From NCBI GenBank assembly GCA_964601225.1, contig CAZRMM010000001.1:310001-374000 (forward strand): 64,000 nucleotides of DNA, written 5' to 3'. The notes under the pieces are model-generated. The model ran no database searches, was not told where the DNA came from, and worked only from the letters and a program-made list of their open reading frames with translations. Both the position numbers and the translations under genes were made by a program. Source of the DNA: CAYRGC01 sp964601225 (GTDB lineage Bacteria; Patescibacteriota; Gracilibacteria; Peribacterales; Peribacteraceae). Shown in pieces: positions 49,434 to 57,517 of the stretch (positions are counted from its first letter, which is position 1; the number at the start of each line of letters is the position of its first letter).

Positions 49434-50342
49434 TTACAGGAACTTCTTCAGGTATTCGCCGACATCGGTGACAGCCACCTCGTCCACCGCCTGCGTCTCC
49501 TTCCCTTTCCGCGGCACCAATTGATCGTAGAAACTCGGGACGTCCTCGCGCTGGTACAGGATGCCCGTGGCGATCTTCTCGCGGGTGTCGACGGCGAGCT
49601 CCCGCGCCTTCTTGATATCGCAATGCGGATCGTGGCCCGCGGCGTTCGCGTCGTAACAGTGGTCCAAGAGGTACTGGTGCGTCGCGAATTTGTTGTAGGT
49701 GGGACAGGCCTGGAGCACGTCGACGAAGGCGAAGCCGTGCTTCTGGTGCTCGATCGCGGCCTTGAAGATCTTCGTGAGCTGCGGAATATCACCGGAGAAT
49801 CCGCGAGCGACGAAGGTGGGCTCGAGTGAGAATACGAAGTCCATGGAGTTGAGCGTGTGCTCGGGGATGCCGTTCGGTGCCGAATTCATCGCCTGGCCCT
49901 GCCAGGTCAGCGAACTCGCCTGTCCCGTCGTGAGGCCGTAGTTGGCGTTGTTGTGGAGGACGAAGGTGATCGGATAGTTGCTGCGGACGCCGTGCACGAG
50001 GTGTCCGATGCCCTCCGAGAAGCTCGCGCCGTCACCGCCGAAAGCAACCACGGGCACGCGCATGTTGGCGAGCTTCGCGCCCGCGGCGAACGGGATAACG
50101 CGGCCGTGGAGGCCGTGGAAACGATACCCTTGGAGCTTATCGGAACCGTTTCCGTGGCAGCCCACGTCGTAGCAGAGGAGCACCTGCCACGGATGGAGAC
50201 CGAGCTCCACGAGCGCGCGCTTTGCGGCCGTCCAAATGCCGTAGTCACCGCAACCGTCGCACCAGGTACACTGGTTACTGCAATAGTAATCGCTCATCGA
50301 GGGGCCCTGTCCGGAGCCGGTGATCTGGAGCGGGATTCCCAT
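49434..50342 (-). CDS. 2-oxoacid:ferredoxin oxidoreductase, beta (TPP) subunit
   Basis: 302 residues. Binds thiamine diphosphate and a [4Fe-4S] cluster. Seen: Trp-Cys-Asp-Gly-Cys-Gly-Asp-Tyr-Gly (cluster Cys), Val-Gly-Cys-His-Gly, Gly-Gly-Asp-Gly-Ala-Ser-Phe ... Asn-Asn-Ala-Asn-Tyr-Gly-Leu-Thr-Thr-Gly-Gln (TPP motif). Forms a pair with the alpha subunit encoded 2 bases upstream. ATG 50342 is used; the frame continues to 50435 without support. Confidence 0.92.
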   Translation of the reverse strand: MGIPLQITGSGQGPSMSDYYCSNQCTWCDGCGDYGIWTAAKRALVELGLHPWQVLLCYDVGCHGNGSDKLQGYRFHGLHGRVIPFAAGAKLANMRVPVVAFGGDGASFSEGIGHLVHGVRSNYPITFVLHNNANYGLTTGQASSLTWQGQAMNSAPNGIPEHTLNSMDFVFSLEPTFVARGFSGDIPQLTKIFKAAIEHQKHGFAFVDVLQACPTYNKFATHQYLLDHCYDANAAGHDPHCDIKKARELAVDTREKIATGILYQREDVPSFYDQLVPRKGKETQAVDEVAVTDVGEYLKKFL

Positions 50343-50344
50343 GG

Positions 50345-52117
50345 TCAGAGATCGCGGAAGTGAGCTGCAAGTTCGTCGACGAAGAACGGCCGTCCGTCGT
50401 ACTTGAGGATCTTCTCCGTGAGCATCACGCCGCATTCCTGCGCGATGAGGATCCCGAGCTGCCCCGTGTAGTTTCCTTCGACGAGAACGATCTTCTTCGC
50501 GGTCTTAGCGAGCTTGAGCAAGCGCTCCGTGCGTAACGGCCACAGATACGAATAGTGAAGATAACCGGCATTCTGCCCTGCGAGTTCCTTCAACGCATCC
50601 AGCACCGGCCCCTTCGTGCTCCCCCACCCGACGAATAAGACATCGAGTTTTGGATTGGAACTCGATACTCGACACTCGTTACCCGACACCGTGTAGAGCT
50701 CAGGCTCGGGCAGGACTTTCTTCAGAGCGGACTGCTTCCTCATTCTCTTCTCCATTTGCGCCTTCGCATTATCAGCGTGCTCGTTCACAGTACCGTTGCC
50801 GTCGTGTTCATCGCCTTGCGCGTTGTAGGTGACTGCCGATTCCGTGCCGGGCAACCACCGCGGAGAGATGCCATCTTTTGCCGCGGGATCAAAACGATCG
50901 GAGGCCTTGAGCTTGGAAAGCATCTTCGGGTCCGTGATGATTTTTCCGCGCGAGAGCTTCGTCGCGGACTGGTCGAACGGCGGCTCGGTATAGAGCGCTT
51001 CGGCGATCTGCTTGTCCGTGAGAACGATCACCGAGATCTGGTACTCCTCCGCGAGGTTGAATGCCACGGGCATCAGGCGGAACGCATCCTCGGCGTTGCT
51101 CGCGGCAATCACGCATCGGGCGAACTCACCGTGACCGGTATGCACCGCAAGAAGCAGATCTCCCTGACCGGTCCAGGTAGGAAGACCCGTAGCAGGCCCC
51201 GGACGTTGCGCGAGGATGAAGACCGTCGGGTTCTCGATAATCGCGTTCAGAGAAAGCGTCTCGCTCATGAGATCGAATCCTCCGCCCGAGGTGCCCGTCA
51301 GTGCGCGCGTCCCCATGTGCATGGCGCCGCTCACCATCTGGGCGGCGGTAATCTCATCTTCGGCCTGCTTCACGACCATTCCCGTCTTGTTTTGGAGATC
51401 GGCGATGAAGGAGAGGAGGGGTGAGGACGGCGTCATGGGATACCCGGCGTAGAAACGTACGCCGGCATGGATCGCGCCGAGGCCCATGGCTTCGCTGCCC
51501 GTGAGGAGCATCGATTCCGTCCACGTCTTGACCGGCTTCGGAAGCTCCACCGTGACCGGACCGAGCGTCGGGTCGACGTACGAGTATCCCTTCTCCACGC
51601 ATTGGAGATTGGCCTCGAGCAAGTCTTTCTTCTTCGCGAAGCGCTCGCCGACGAGGCTTTTCAGCGCCTCCTTTTCTTGCCCGAGCACCGACCAGAGGAA
51701 GCCCGTGAGAAGTACGTTCCCGAGGATCGACTTGGCCCCCATCTCTTTGAGGATTTTCTCCACCGGTAACTTAATGACGCGCAGTTTCTTCTTCGCGAGA
51801 AGCTTCTGGTCCTCCGCCGAGAACTTCCAGTCCTCCACGAAGTGCACGACCACTCCGCCGTCCTTGAGATCGTTCAGGTTGAGTTCGAGTCCGTGGTGGT
51901 TGTAGGTAAGGAGCACGTCGACCCTGGTCTCGCTGCTTTCGATCCGGACGTCGGAAACATCGAGCTGGTAGCTCGTATGGCCACCCTTGATGAGCGACGG
52001 GTACTCGCGATACCCGAACACGCAGTACCCCGCACGCTTGAGGCCCTTGGCCACGATCTCGCCGATCGAGTTGATGCCTTGCCCCGCGGCGCCGACGACT
52101 TTGAGGGAAATGCGCAT
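50345..52117 (-). CDS. 2-oxoacid:ferredoxin oxidoreductase, gamma-alpha fusion
   Basis: 590 residues: an N-terminal gamma-type domain (Gly-Ala-Ala-Gly-Gln-Gly-Ile-Asn-Ser) fused to the alpha subunit (Gly-Tyr-Pro-Met-Thr-Pro-Ser-Ser-Pro, Glu-Asp-Glu-Ile-Thr-Ala-Ala-Gln-Met, Thr-Ser-Gly-Gly-Gly-Phe-Asp). This is the 2-subunit KorAB-type enzyme. The likely substrate is pyruvate or 2-oxoglutarate; not assignable. A heptamer array inside the frame (50661-50688) codes a loop (Val-Ser-Gly-Asn-Glu-Cys-Arg-Val-Ser) between the alpha core and the C-terminal beta-alpha region. A flavodoxin gene lies upstream in the same operon. Confidence 0.93.
   Translation of the reverse strand: MRISLKVVGAAGQGINSIGEIVAKGLKRAGYCVFGYREYPSLIKGGHTSYQLDVSDVRIESSETRVDVLLTYNHHGLELNLNDLKDGGVVVHFVEDWKFSAEDQKLLAKKKLRVIKLPVEKILKEMGAKSILGNVLLTGFLWSVLGQEKEALKSLVGERFAKKKDLLEANLQCVEKGYSYVDPTLGPVTVELPKPVKTWTESMLLTGSEAMGLGAIHAGVRFYAGYPMTPSSPLLSFIADLQNKTGMVVKQAEDEITAAQMVSGAMHMGTRALTGTSGGGFDLMSETLSLNAIIENPTVFILAQRPGPATGLPTWTGQGDLLLAVHTGHGEFARCVIAASNAEDAFRLMPVAFNLAEEYQISVIVLTDKQIAEALYTEPPFDQSATKLSRGKIITDPKMLSKLKASDRFDPAAKDGISPRWLPGTESAVTYNAQGDEHDGNGTVNEHADNAKAQMEKRMRKQSALKKVLPEPELYTVSGNECRVSSSNPKLDVLFVGWGSTKGPVLDALKELAGQNAGYLHYSYLWPLRTERLLKLAKTAKKIVLVEGNYTGQLGILIAQECGVMLTEKILKYDGRPFFVDELAAHFRDL
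50661..50688. repeat. Heptamer array inside porA
   Basis: CTCGATA, CTCGACA, CTCGTTA, CCCGACA in exact 7-base steps within the oxidoreductase alpha gene. Confidence 0.85.
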
Positions 52118-52119
52118 GA

Positions 52120-52161
52120 AGCTTAGAGCTTAGTGCTTAGAGCTTAGAGCTTGTAGCTTGT
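52120..52161. repeat. Heptamer array between porA and flavodoxin genes
   Basis: AGCTTAG, AGCTTAG, TGCTTAG, AGCTTAG, AGCTTGT, AGCTTGT (52120-52161). On the minus strand it codes the last residues and stop of the flavodoxin-like protein. Confidence 0.9.
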
Positions 52162-52603
52162 GGAAGAGATCATCAGACCAGGCCTGCACCGCTTTTTCTT
52201 GACCAAAAGGTTCGTTCAAAATCTTGAGAGTGGGACACAATTCCACGCCGCCATGACTCTTCACGTACGCTTCCATGTGCACCGCCGCGTTGGCACGGTA
52301 ACGGTACCGCTCGTCGCCGAGCGCGACGCACGCGACGGGACGGCCGTTGAGCTTTGCCCCCTTCGCGCGATCAAGGAGTAGCGCGAACATGTGCGGATTG
52401 AGTTGCCCCTCGGCGTTGCCCGTGTTCCACGTGGAGGACGCCAAAACCAGCGGTCCCGCGGCTTCCACATCCTTCTGTTCCGCCTGTTCGGCGCGCACCT
52501 TCGCGGCCGTCACCCCCTTTTCGGCGAGCGCGGCGATGATCATATCCACGACGTACTCGGTATGCCCGCTCGTGGAACCGTAGATGATGGTCGGGGACGT
52601 CAC
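52130..52603 (-). CDS. Flavodoxin-like protein
   Basis: 157 residues from GTG 52603: FMN-binding loop Ser-Thr-Ser-Gly-His-Thr-Glu near residues 9-15, Ala-Ser-Ser-Thr-Trp-Asn-Thr-Gly, and Gly-Asp-Glu-Arg-Tyr-Arg-Tyr. It is the likely electron carrier for the 2-oxoacid oxidoreductase encoded directly downstream. TATACT with exactly 6 bases before the GTG supports this start over an ATG at 52642, which would overlap the promoter. The C-terminal residues (Ala-Leu-Ser-Ser-Lys-His) come from a heptamer array. Confidence 0.88.
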   Translation of the reverse strand: MTSPTIIYGSTSGHTEYVVDMIIAALAEKGVTAAKVRAEQAEQKDVEAAGPLVLASSTWNTGNAEGQLNPHMFALLLDRAKGAKLNGRPVACVALGDERYRYRANAAVHMEAYVKSHGGVELCPTLKILNEPFGQEKAVQAWSDDLFHKLQALSSKH

Positions 52604-52615
52604 GGCAGCAGTATA
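52604..52615 (-). promoter_or_regulatory. Leaderless -10 element before flavodoxin
   Basis: TATACT on the minus strand (52610-52615), 6 bases, GTG 52603. Confidence 0.75.
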
Positions 52616-52659
52616 TCGTTCTTTGTCACGGAGAGATGCCAAAAGTCGAGTTTTTGTGG

Positions 52660-52673
52660 TATACTATGAGGAA
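52660..52673 (+). promoter_or_regulatory. -10 element before the acetyl-CoA synthetase gene
   Basis: TATACT (52660-52665) with extended TG upstream, 8 bases, ATG 52674. Divergent from the flavodoxin promoter, 45 bases apart. Confidence 0.65.
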
Positions 52674-54764
52674 ATGTCCTTCTTGTCTCCCAAAGGCATC
52701 GCTGTCATCGGCGCGAGCGCCGAAGAACACAAGGTGGGGCATTACGTGCTCAAAAACCTTATGACCCAGGGATTTACCGGGGAAATCTTCCCCGTGAATC
52801 CGAAGGGCGGGGAGATTCTGGGAAAGAAGGCATACGCCACCGTGACGGAAATACCGGGCACGGTCGATCTCGCCGTGATCGTCACCCCCGCCAAAACCGT
52901 TCCCGCCCTCGCCGACGAATGCGGCAAAAAAGGAGTGAAGACGCTGATTGTCATCAGCGCAGGATTCGGGGAACTCGGCACGGAGGAAGGACATGGCCTC
53001 GAAATCGAGCTGGTCTCCGTCGCGAGGAAGCACGGTATGGCGCTCGTGGGACCCAACTGTCTCGGCGTCCTGCGTCCCACATCCGGAATCAACGCATCAT
53101 TTGGGAAAAATCTGTCAGTGAAAGGAACGATAGCGTTCGTCAGCCAATCAGGTGCCCTTGCCGTGGCCCTCATGGACGCCGCCGCAGAGCGCAGCATCGA
53201 CTTTTCACTCGTCGTCAGCATGGGAAACAAGGCCGCACTGGACGAGTGCGACTATTTGGAACTCTGCGCGGACGACCCGGAGACGAAAGTGATCGGCCTG
53301 TATCTCGAGAGCATCAAGGATGGAAAGCGGTTCCTGAAGACGGCTGCCGCCGTGAGCCGAAGGAAGCCGATCGTACTCATTAAATCGGGAACCTCGACTC
53401 GCGGACAACGGGCCGTGTCCTCGCACACGGGAGCGCTTGCGGGTTCCGATGCGGCCATCGATGCGGCGTGCGTGCAAGCCGGCATCCATCGGGCGAAGGA
53501 CACCGACGAATTCTTCGATGCGCTTTCGGCACTCTCCCATCTGCCTCCCATGGCATCCGACCGCATCGCGGTGATCACCAACGCGGGGGGCCCCGGCATC
53601 CTTGCCACGGATGCCGCGGAACACGAAAACCTGACGATGACGACCCTTGAACGCACGACGGAGGAATCTCTCAGGGGCCTGCTCCCCGCGGCGGCAAGCA
53701 GTGCGAATCCGATCGACGTCCTAGGAGATGCGCTCAGTGATCGGTATGCCGCGGCAATCGCTGCGGCAGCGCGAGATCCGAATGTCGACGGCATCTCCGT
53801 GCTGCTCACGCCCCAAGTGATGACGCCATGTCTTGAGATTGCCAAGGCCGTTGTCGCTGCGCATAAGAGCTCGCGCCTGCTACCTATCGTCACTTCGTTC
53901 ATGGGAGACGGCAGCGTTCGCGACGCTGAAAATTTCCTCAAAAGCCATGGCATCCCAAACTTCCCGTCCCCCGAACGGGCCGTTCGCGCCCTCCGTTTCC
54001 TCCGACAACGCCGGAGGCATCTCGACGTAAAACCGAGAGGAATCCGCGAGGATACTCATGAGCGCATAGCAGCGAAACACGCCCAGAAACTTCTCGCCGG
54101 GAAAACGGGACTCCTGAACGAAGAAGATACCGCTTCCCTCTTCTCTCTCTACGATCTTCCGTTTTCAGGCGGCAAGATCGCGACGAGCGCGGACGAGGCG
54201 GTAACGATTGCGAAGGAGATCGGCTATCCCGTCGTCGCAAAAGTGAGCTCTCCCGACATCTTGCACAAAACCGACATCGGAGGAGTTCGCATGAATCTTG
54301 CAACGGAAGAAGAGGTACGCGCCGCCTACCGCGACATCGTTGTGCGTTGTCATCAGGCAATGCCAACGGCACGGATCCGCGGCGTCTTCCTACAGCCGCT
54401 CCTTCCCGCGGGGCACGAGTACATCGCGGGCGCGGTGGCGGATCCCTCGTTCGGGCACCTCATCATGGTGGGCCTCGGCGGCATCTACACGGAATTGCTT
54501 CGCGACGCCGCATTTCGCATCGCTCCTGTCGGCGAAGAAGAGCCCTACGCCATGCTCGAGAGCCTGAGGAGCTGGAAACTTCTGCTGGGTCTGCGCAGCA
54601 AGGAGCAGAGCGACATTCCGGGACTCGCGAGCCTGCTGCTCAATCTCTCGCGACTCGTGACGGACTGCCCGGAAATCGCCGAACTCGACTGCAATCCGGT
54701 CTTCGTGCGCCCGGACGGCGTCGTCATTGCGGATGCGAAGATCGTACTCAGAAAAACGGAGTGA
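52674..54764 (+). CDS. ADP-forming acetyl-CoA synthetase (fused alpha-beta)
   Basis: 696 residues: CoA-binding domain (Ile-Ala-Val-Ile-Gly-Ala-Ser), succinyl-CoA-ligase-like domain with the phosphorylated His in Ser-Ser-His-Thr-Gly-Ala-Leu-Ala-Gly, and an ATP-grasp domain (Tyr-Pro-Val-Val-Ala-Lys-Val-Ser-Ser, Gly-Gly-Val-Arg-Met-Asn-Leu). Acetyl-CoA (or another acyl-CoA), ADP and phosphate give acid, CoA and ATP. With the divergent oxidoreductase and flavodoxin genes this completes a fermentative ATP-yielding route. Length fits fused bacterial/archaeal forms. Confidence 0.93.
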   Translation: MSFLSPKGIAVIGASAEEHKVGHYVLKNLMTQGFTGEIFPVNPKGGEILGKKAYATVTEIPGTVDLAVIVTPAKTVPALADECGKKGVKTLIVISAGFGELGTEEGHGLEIELVSVARKHGMALVGPNCLGVLRPTSGINASFGKNLSVKGTIAFVSQSGALAVALMDAAAERSIDFSLVVSMGNKAALDECDYLELCADDPETKVIGLYLESIKDGKRFLKTAAAVSRRKPIVLIKSGTSTRGQRAVSSHTGALAGSDAAIDAACVQAGIHRAKDTDEFFDALSALSHLPPMASDRIAVITNAGGPGILATDAAEHENLTMTTLERTTEESLRGLLPAAASSANPIDVLGDALSDRYAAAIAAAARDPNVDGISVLLTPQVMTPCLEIAKAVVAAHKSSRLLPIVTSFMGDGSVRDAENFLKSHGIPNFPSPERAVRALRFLRQRRRHLDVKPRGIREDTHERIAAKHAQKLLAGKTGLLNEEDTASLFSLYDLPFSGGKIATSADEAVTIAKEIGYPVVAKVSSPDILHKTDIGGVRMNLATEEEVRAAYRDIVVRCHQAMPTARIRGVFLQPLLPAGHEYIAGAVADPSFGHLIMVGLGGIYTELLRDAAFRIAPVGEEEPYAMLESLRSWKLLLGLRSKEQSDIPGLASLLLNLSRLVTDCPEIAELDCNPVFVRPDGVVIADAKIVLRKTE

Positions 54765-54800
54765 TCGTGGATGTGAATGCTTGATTCGACGAAGTTTCGT

Positions 54801-54849
54801 GCGACGAGCGACGGGATTCCCGCAACTCGCAACTCGTAACCCGTGACAG
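54801..54849. repeat. Heptamer array
   Basis: GCGACGA, GCGACGG, then GCAACTC, GCAACTC, GTAACCC, GTGACAG (54822-54849). Between the synthetase and the NIF3-like gene. Confidence 0.75.
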
Positions 54850-54923
54850 TTTGTCACAAAGATATTTTGCGAATGAGTCGGAGCACGTCTAGGCTACGAG
54901 CGAATTTCCTTTCCCGTACTCTT

Positions 54924-55892
54924 ATGAAGCTCCAGAAACTCTTCGAACGATCCATCCAGATCGGCATGGACGCCGATCCGCGCGGCAAGAAGCATCTGGA
55001 GAAGATGCTGAAGAAATACGCGGAACGTCAGAAGAAACTCGAGGGCATCGAAAAGGAGATCTTCGACGAGGAACGCACTTGGAACCCCTACAGCGACTGT
55101 CGCATTATCAACGGCACCGGCGAAGAAGAGATCAAGGTCGTCATGGTGGGTATCGACATGGAGACCCCGGAAGTGATTCTTGCTGACCGCCTCCGCGAGA
55201 AGGGCACTCGCATCGACGCCATCATGACGCACCACCCCGAGGGCCGCGCGCTCGCCGACCTCGAGAAGGTGATGCCGCTCCAGGTGGACGTGTACGCGCA
55301 GGCGGGCGTCCCCGTGAACCACACGGAAGGCCTGCTGCGCCCCCGCATGGACCGCATCTGGCGCGCCATTCATGCCGACAACCTCTTCCGCACGGAGCGC
55401 GCCGCGGAGCTCCTCGGCATCCCGATGTTCGGGATCCACACCGTGACGGATAACTTGGTCTGGCGTTACATCGAAAAGAACGTCTGCGCCAAGCAGGGAA
55501 GCTTCGACTCACTCAAGGACATCATGAACATCCTCTTCGAGATGGAGGAATACAAGTGGTACGCCAAGAAGGGCAACCCGCCGATCATCGTGAACGGCTC
55601 GGAAAACTCCCGCCCGGGCAAGGTCGTGGCCACGGAGTTCACCGGCGGCACGAACGGCCCGGAGGATCTGATCGAGCGCCAGAGCCGCGCGGGCGTGGGC
55701 ACCATCCTCGCCATGCACTTCACGGAGAAAGAAGTGGAAGAGGGCAAGAAGCACCACCTCAACCTCATCCAGTGCAGCCACATGGCCTCGGACGCGCTCG
55801 GCGTAAACCTCCTCTTCGATAAGCTCATGAAAGAGGACAAGAAGCTTGAAGTGCTCCCGGCATCCGGGTTCATCCGGGTCGCGCGAAAATAA
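54924..55892 (+). CDS. NIF3-like protein
   Basis: 322 residues. A helical N-terminal extension (about 50 residues) precedes a NIF3/DUF34-like core with Asp-Ala-Ile-Met-Thr-His-His-Pro-Glu-Gly (metal-binding His pair) and a C-terminal Gln-Cys-Ser-His-Met-Ala-Ser-Asp. NIF3 proteins form hexameric toroids with two metals; the substrate is debated. The helical N-terminus is unusual. ATG 54924 starts the helical part; the longer frame to 54843 adds unlikely residues. The stop codon is at the edge of a heptamer array that doubles as a terminator. Confidence 0.75.
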   Translation: MKLQKLFERSIQIGMDADPRGKKHLEKMLKKYAERQKKLEGIEKEIFDEERTWNPYSDCRIINGTGEEEIKVVMVGIDMETPEVILADRLREKGTRIDAIMTHHPEGRALADLEKVMPLQVDVYAQAGVPVNHTEGLLRPRMDRIWRAIHADNLFRTERAAELLGIPMFGIHTVTDNLVWRYIEKNVCAKQGSFDSLKDIMNILFEMEEYKWYAKKGNPPIIVNGSENSRPGKVVATEFTGGTNGPEDLIERQSRAGVGTILAMHFTEKEVEEGKKHHLNLIQCSHMASDALGVNLLFDKLMKEDKKLEVLPASGFIRVARK

Positions 55893-55946
55893 ATTCGAAG
55901 CACGAAACCCTAAAACTTTAGGATTTCGTGCTTTTTATTTAGGATT
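55891..55946. repeat. Heptamer array acting as terminator
   Basis: AAATTCG, AAGCACG, AAACCCT, AAAACTT, then TAGGATT, TCGTGCT, TTTTATT, TAGGATT. AAGCACGAAACCCTAAA pairs with the downstream complement (one G-T) and is followed by TTTTTATTT, a textbook intrinsic terminator built of heptamers. Confidence 0.85.
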
Positions 55947-55976
55947 TTCTCCGTGGGATCTTCCGCAGCGACTTGC

Positions 55977-55988
55977 TACGATCGACGA
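55977..55988 (+). promoter_or_regulatory. Leaderless -10 element before patatin gene
   Basis: TACGAT (55977-55982), 6 bases, ATG 55989. Confidence 0.6.
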
Positions 55989-56834
55989 ATGAAGAAGGCA
56001 CCCTCCTGGGGTTTCGTCCTCTCCGGCGGCGCGGCGTGGGGGCTCGCCAACCTCGGCGTCCTCGAGGTCTTCGAGGAACACGGTCTCAGGCCCGACTGCC
56101 TCGGCGGCAGCAGCATGGGCGCGATCGTCGGGGCGCTGTACGCCCTGGGGCACCGCCCGGCGGAGCTCCGGTCGATCGTGGAGGATCTCAAGCCTGGCAC
56201 GATCGCGACGATCAGCGAGCGCGCCCTGAAGGACGGACTTCACGGAGGCCTCCTCACGCAAGCACTCGAGAAGCACCTGAAGCCGCTCGTCGGCGACGCC
56301 GCGATCGGCGATTGCCGCATCCCTCTCGTCTGCGTGGCCGGCCGCGTGAAGGAGCCGATCCCCTGGCACCGCATCCTCGTGGAGAAGAACTTCACCGCGC
56401 GCGTCGCGGAACTCGTGGAACCGCACGTCTTTCCGCCGGAAACTCGCCTGCTCGACGCACTCATGGCGACTTCCGCGATCCCGGTCGTGTTTTCGCCCGT
56501 GCGGATCGGCGGGGACGAGTTCATCGACCTCGTGGCCTTCGGTGCGCTCCCGGCTCGAACGCTGCGGGAACGCTACGCCCCCGACATTCTCGTAGGAACC
56601 GATTGCAATCCCCAATACGGCCAACTCAAAGACTGGCTCCCGGGCGGTTGGAAGAATTTCATCGAGAGCGGGCTTATCGAATACCGCAAGAGCCAGGCAG
56701 CATGCGACCTTCTCCTCAAACCCACGTTCAAGGCGGGACCGTTCCGGTTCGATAAGGCGACGGATTTTGTCGACGCGGGAAGGGCTGCGACGATGAAGGA
56801 TTTGCCAAAATTACGAAAACTCCTTCAAAAATGA
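55989..56834 (+). CDS. Patatin-like phospholipase
   Basis: 281 residues. Patatin fold with Ser-Gly-Gly-Ala-Ala-Trp-Gly (oxyanion loop) and Gly-Gly-Ser-Ser-Met-Gly-Ala (nucleophile Ser42). The dyad Asp appears as Phe-Ile-Asp-Leu-Val, where the family usually has Asp-Gly-Gly/Ala. The Ser-Asp dyad is therefore present but the motif is altered. No signal peptide; likely cytosolic lipid acyl hydrolase. Start set by the -10 element. Confidence 0.88.
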   Translation: MKKAPSWGFVLSGGAAWGLANLGVLEVFEEHGLRPDCLGGSSMGAIVGALYALGHRPAELRSIVEDLKPGTIATISERALKDGLHGGLLTQALEKHLKPLVGDAAIGDCRIPLVCVAGRVKEPIPWHRILVEKNFTARVAELVEPHVFPPETRLLDALMATSAIPVVFSPVRIGGDEFIDLVAFGALPARTLRERYAPDILVGTDCNPQYGQLKDWLPGGWKNFIESGLIEYRKSQAACDLLLKPTFKAGPFRFDKATDFVDAGRAATMKDLPKLRKLLQK

Positions 56835-56841
56835 ACTCCGC

Positions 56842-56865
56842 AGACAAGGTTCGCGAACCTCGTCT
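56842..56865. terminator. Palindrome between convergent patatin and rplT
   Basis: AGACnAGGTTC/GAACCTnGTCT stem (56842-56865) between the two stops; no T-tract on either strand. Confidence 0.5.
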
Positions 56866-56874
56866 ACCGGGAAA

Positions 56875-57225
56875 TTATTTCTTCAACCCGATCGTCTCGA
56901 TCACCTTGTCGAAGACGGCCGGCTCGTGGATGGCGAGCTCGGAGAGCGCCTTGCGATCGAGACCGATCTTACTGTCCTTGAGAGCCTTGGCGAATACCGA
57001 GTAGCGGTAACCGCGGGCGCGGACGGCGGCGGAGAGACGGGTGATCCAGAGGGAGCGGAAGACACGCTTCTTGCGACGACGGTCGACGTACGCGTTGGTA
57101 CCGGCGCGGATAACGGCCTCGTTGGCCTTCACGAAGGTCGTGCTCCGCATGCTGCGGTAACCCTTCGCGAGCTTGCGAATTTTCTTGTGACGACGATGCC
57201 GGACGGTGCCACGCTTGACGCGCAT
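56875..57225 (-). CDS. rplT: Ribosomal protein L20
   Basis: 116 residues of typical L20: Met-Arg-Val-Lys-Arg-Gly, Arg-Arg-His-Lys-Lys-Ile-Arg-Lys-Leu-Ala-Lys-Gly, Arg-Ser-Leu-Trp-Ile-Thr-Arg-Leu. Binds 23S rRNA early in assembly and represses its own operon in many bacteria. Third gene of infC-rpmI-rplT. Confidence 0.98.
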   Translation of the reverse strand: MRVKRGTVRHRRHKKIRKLAKGYRSMRSTTFVKANEAVIRAGTNAYVDRRRKKRVFRSLWITRLSAAVRARGYRYSVFAKALKDSKIGLDRKALSELAIHEPAVFDKVIETIGLKK

Positions 57226-57266
57226 GATGACGGAACGGGTAGCGCGGGTTGCTACCCGCGGAAGTA
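57226..57266 (-). promoter_or_regulatory. Hairpin between rpmI and rplT
   Basis: On the minus strand GGGTAGC and GCTACCC pair around AACCCGC just before the rplT start region. It could be a pause, a translational control hairpin bound by L20, or a simple spacer. Confidence 0.45.
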
Positions 57267-57461
57267 TTAAAGATTCGGGAGGAGACCACGCAGGGCCTTC
57301 ATATTGGTCGAATGCGCCACGTGCGTGCGCTGGAGACGCTTCTGGCGCTTATTCTTCTGCTGCAGAAGGTGACGGCGGCCGCGGCGATTGAACGCGAATT
57401 TGCCCGAGCCGGTCTTGCGGACCCGCTTCTTGGCGCCGGAGTGGGACTTCATCTTAGGCAT
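57267..57461 (-). CDS. rpmI: Ribosomal protein L35
   Basis: 64 residues: Met-Pro-Lys-Met-Lys-Ser-His-Ser-Gly-Ala-Lys-Lys-Arg, then a basic tail. ATG 57461 gives the canonical N-terminus. TATACT on the minus strand lies 11 bases before it. Second gene of the IF3-L35-L20 operon. Confidence 0.97.
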   Translation of the reverse strand: MPKMKSHSGAKKRVRKTGSGKFAFNRRGRRHLLQQKNKRQKRLQRTHVAHSTNMKALRGLLPNL

Positions 57462-57517
57462 AACGGGCGGGGAGTATAGCGGGTGATTTTGCGGATGCAA
57501 AGGGAGTTTTCCGACGG

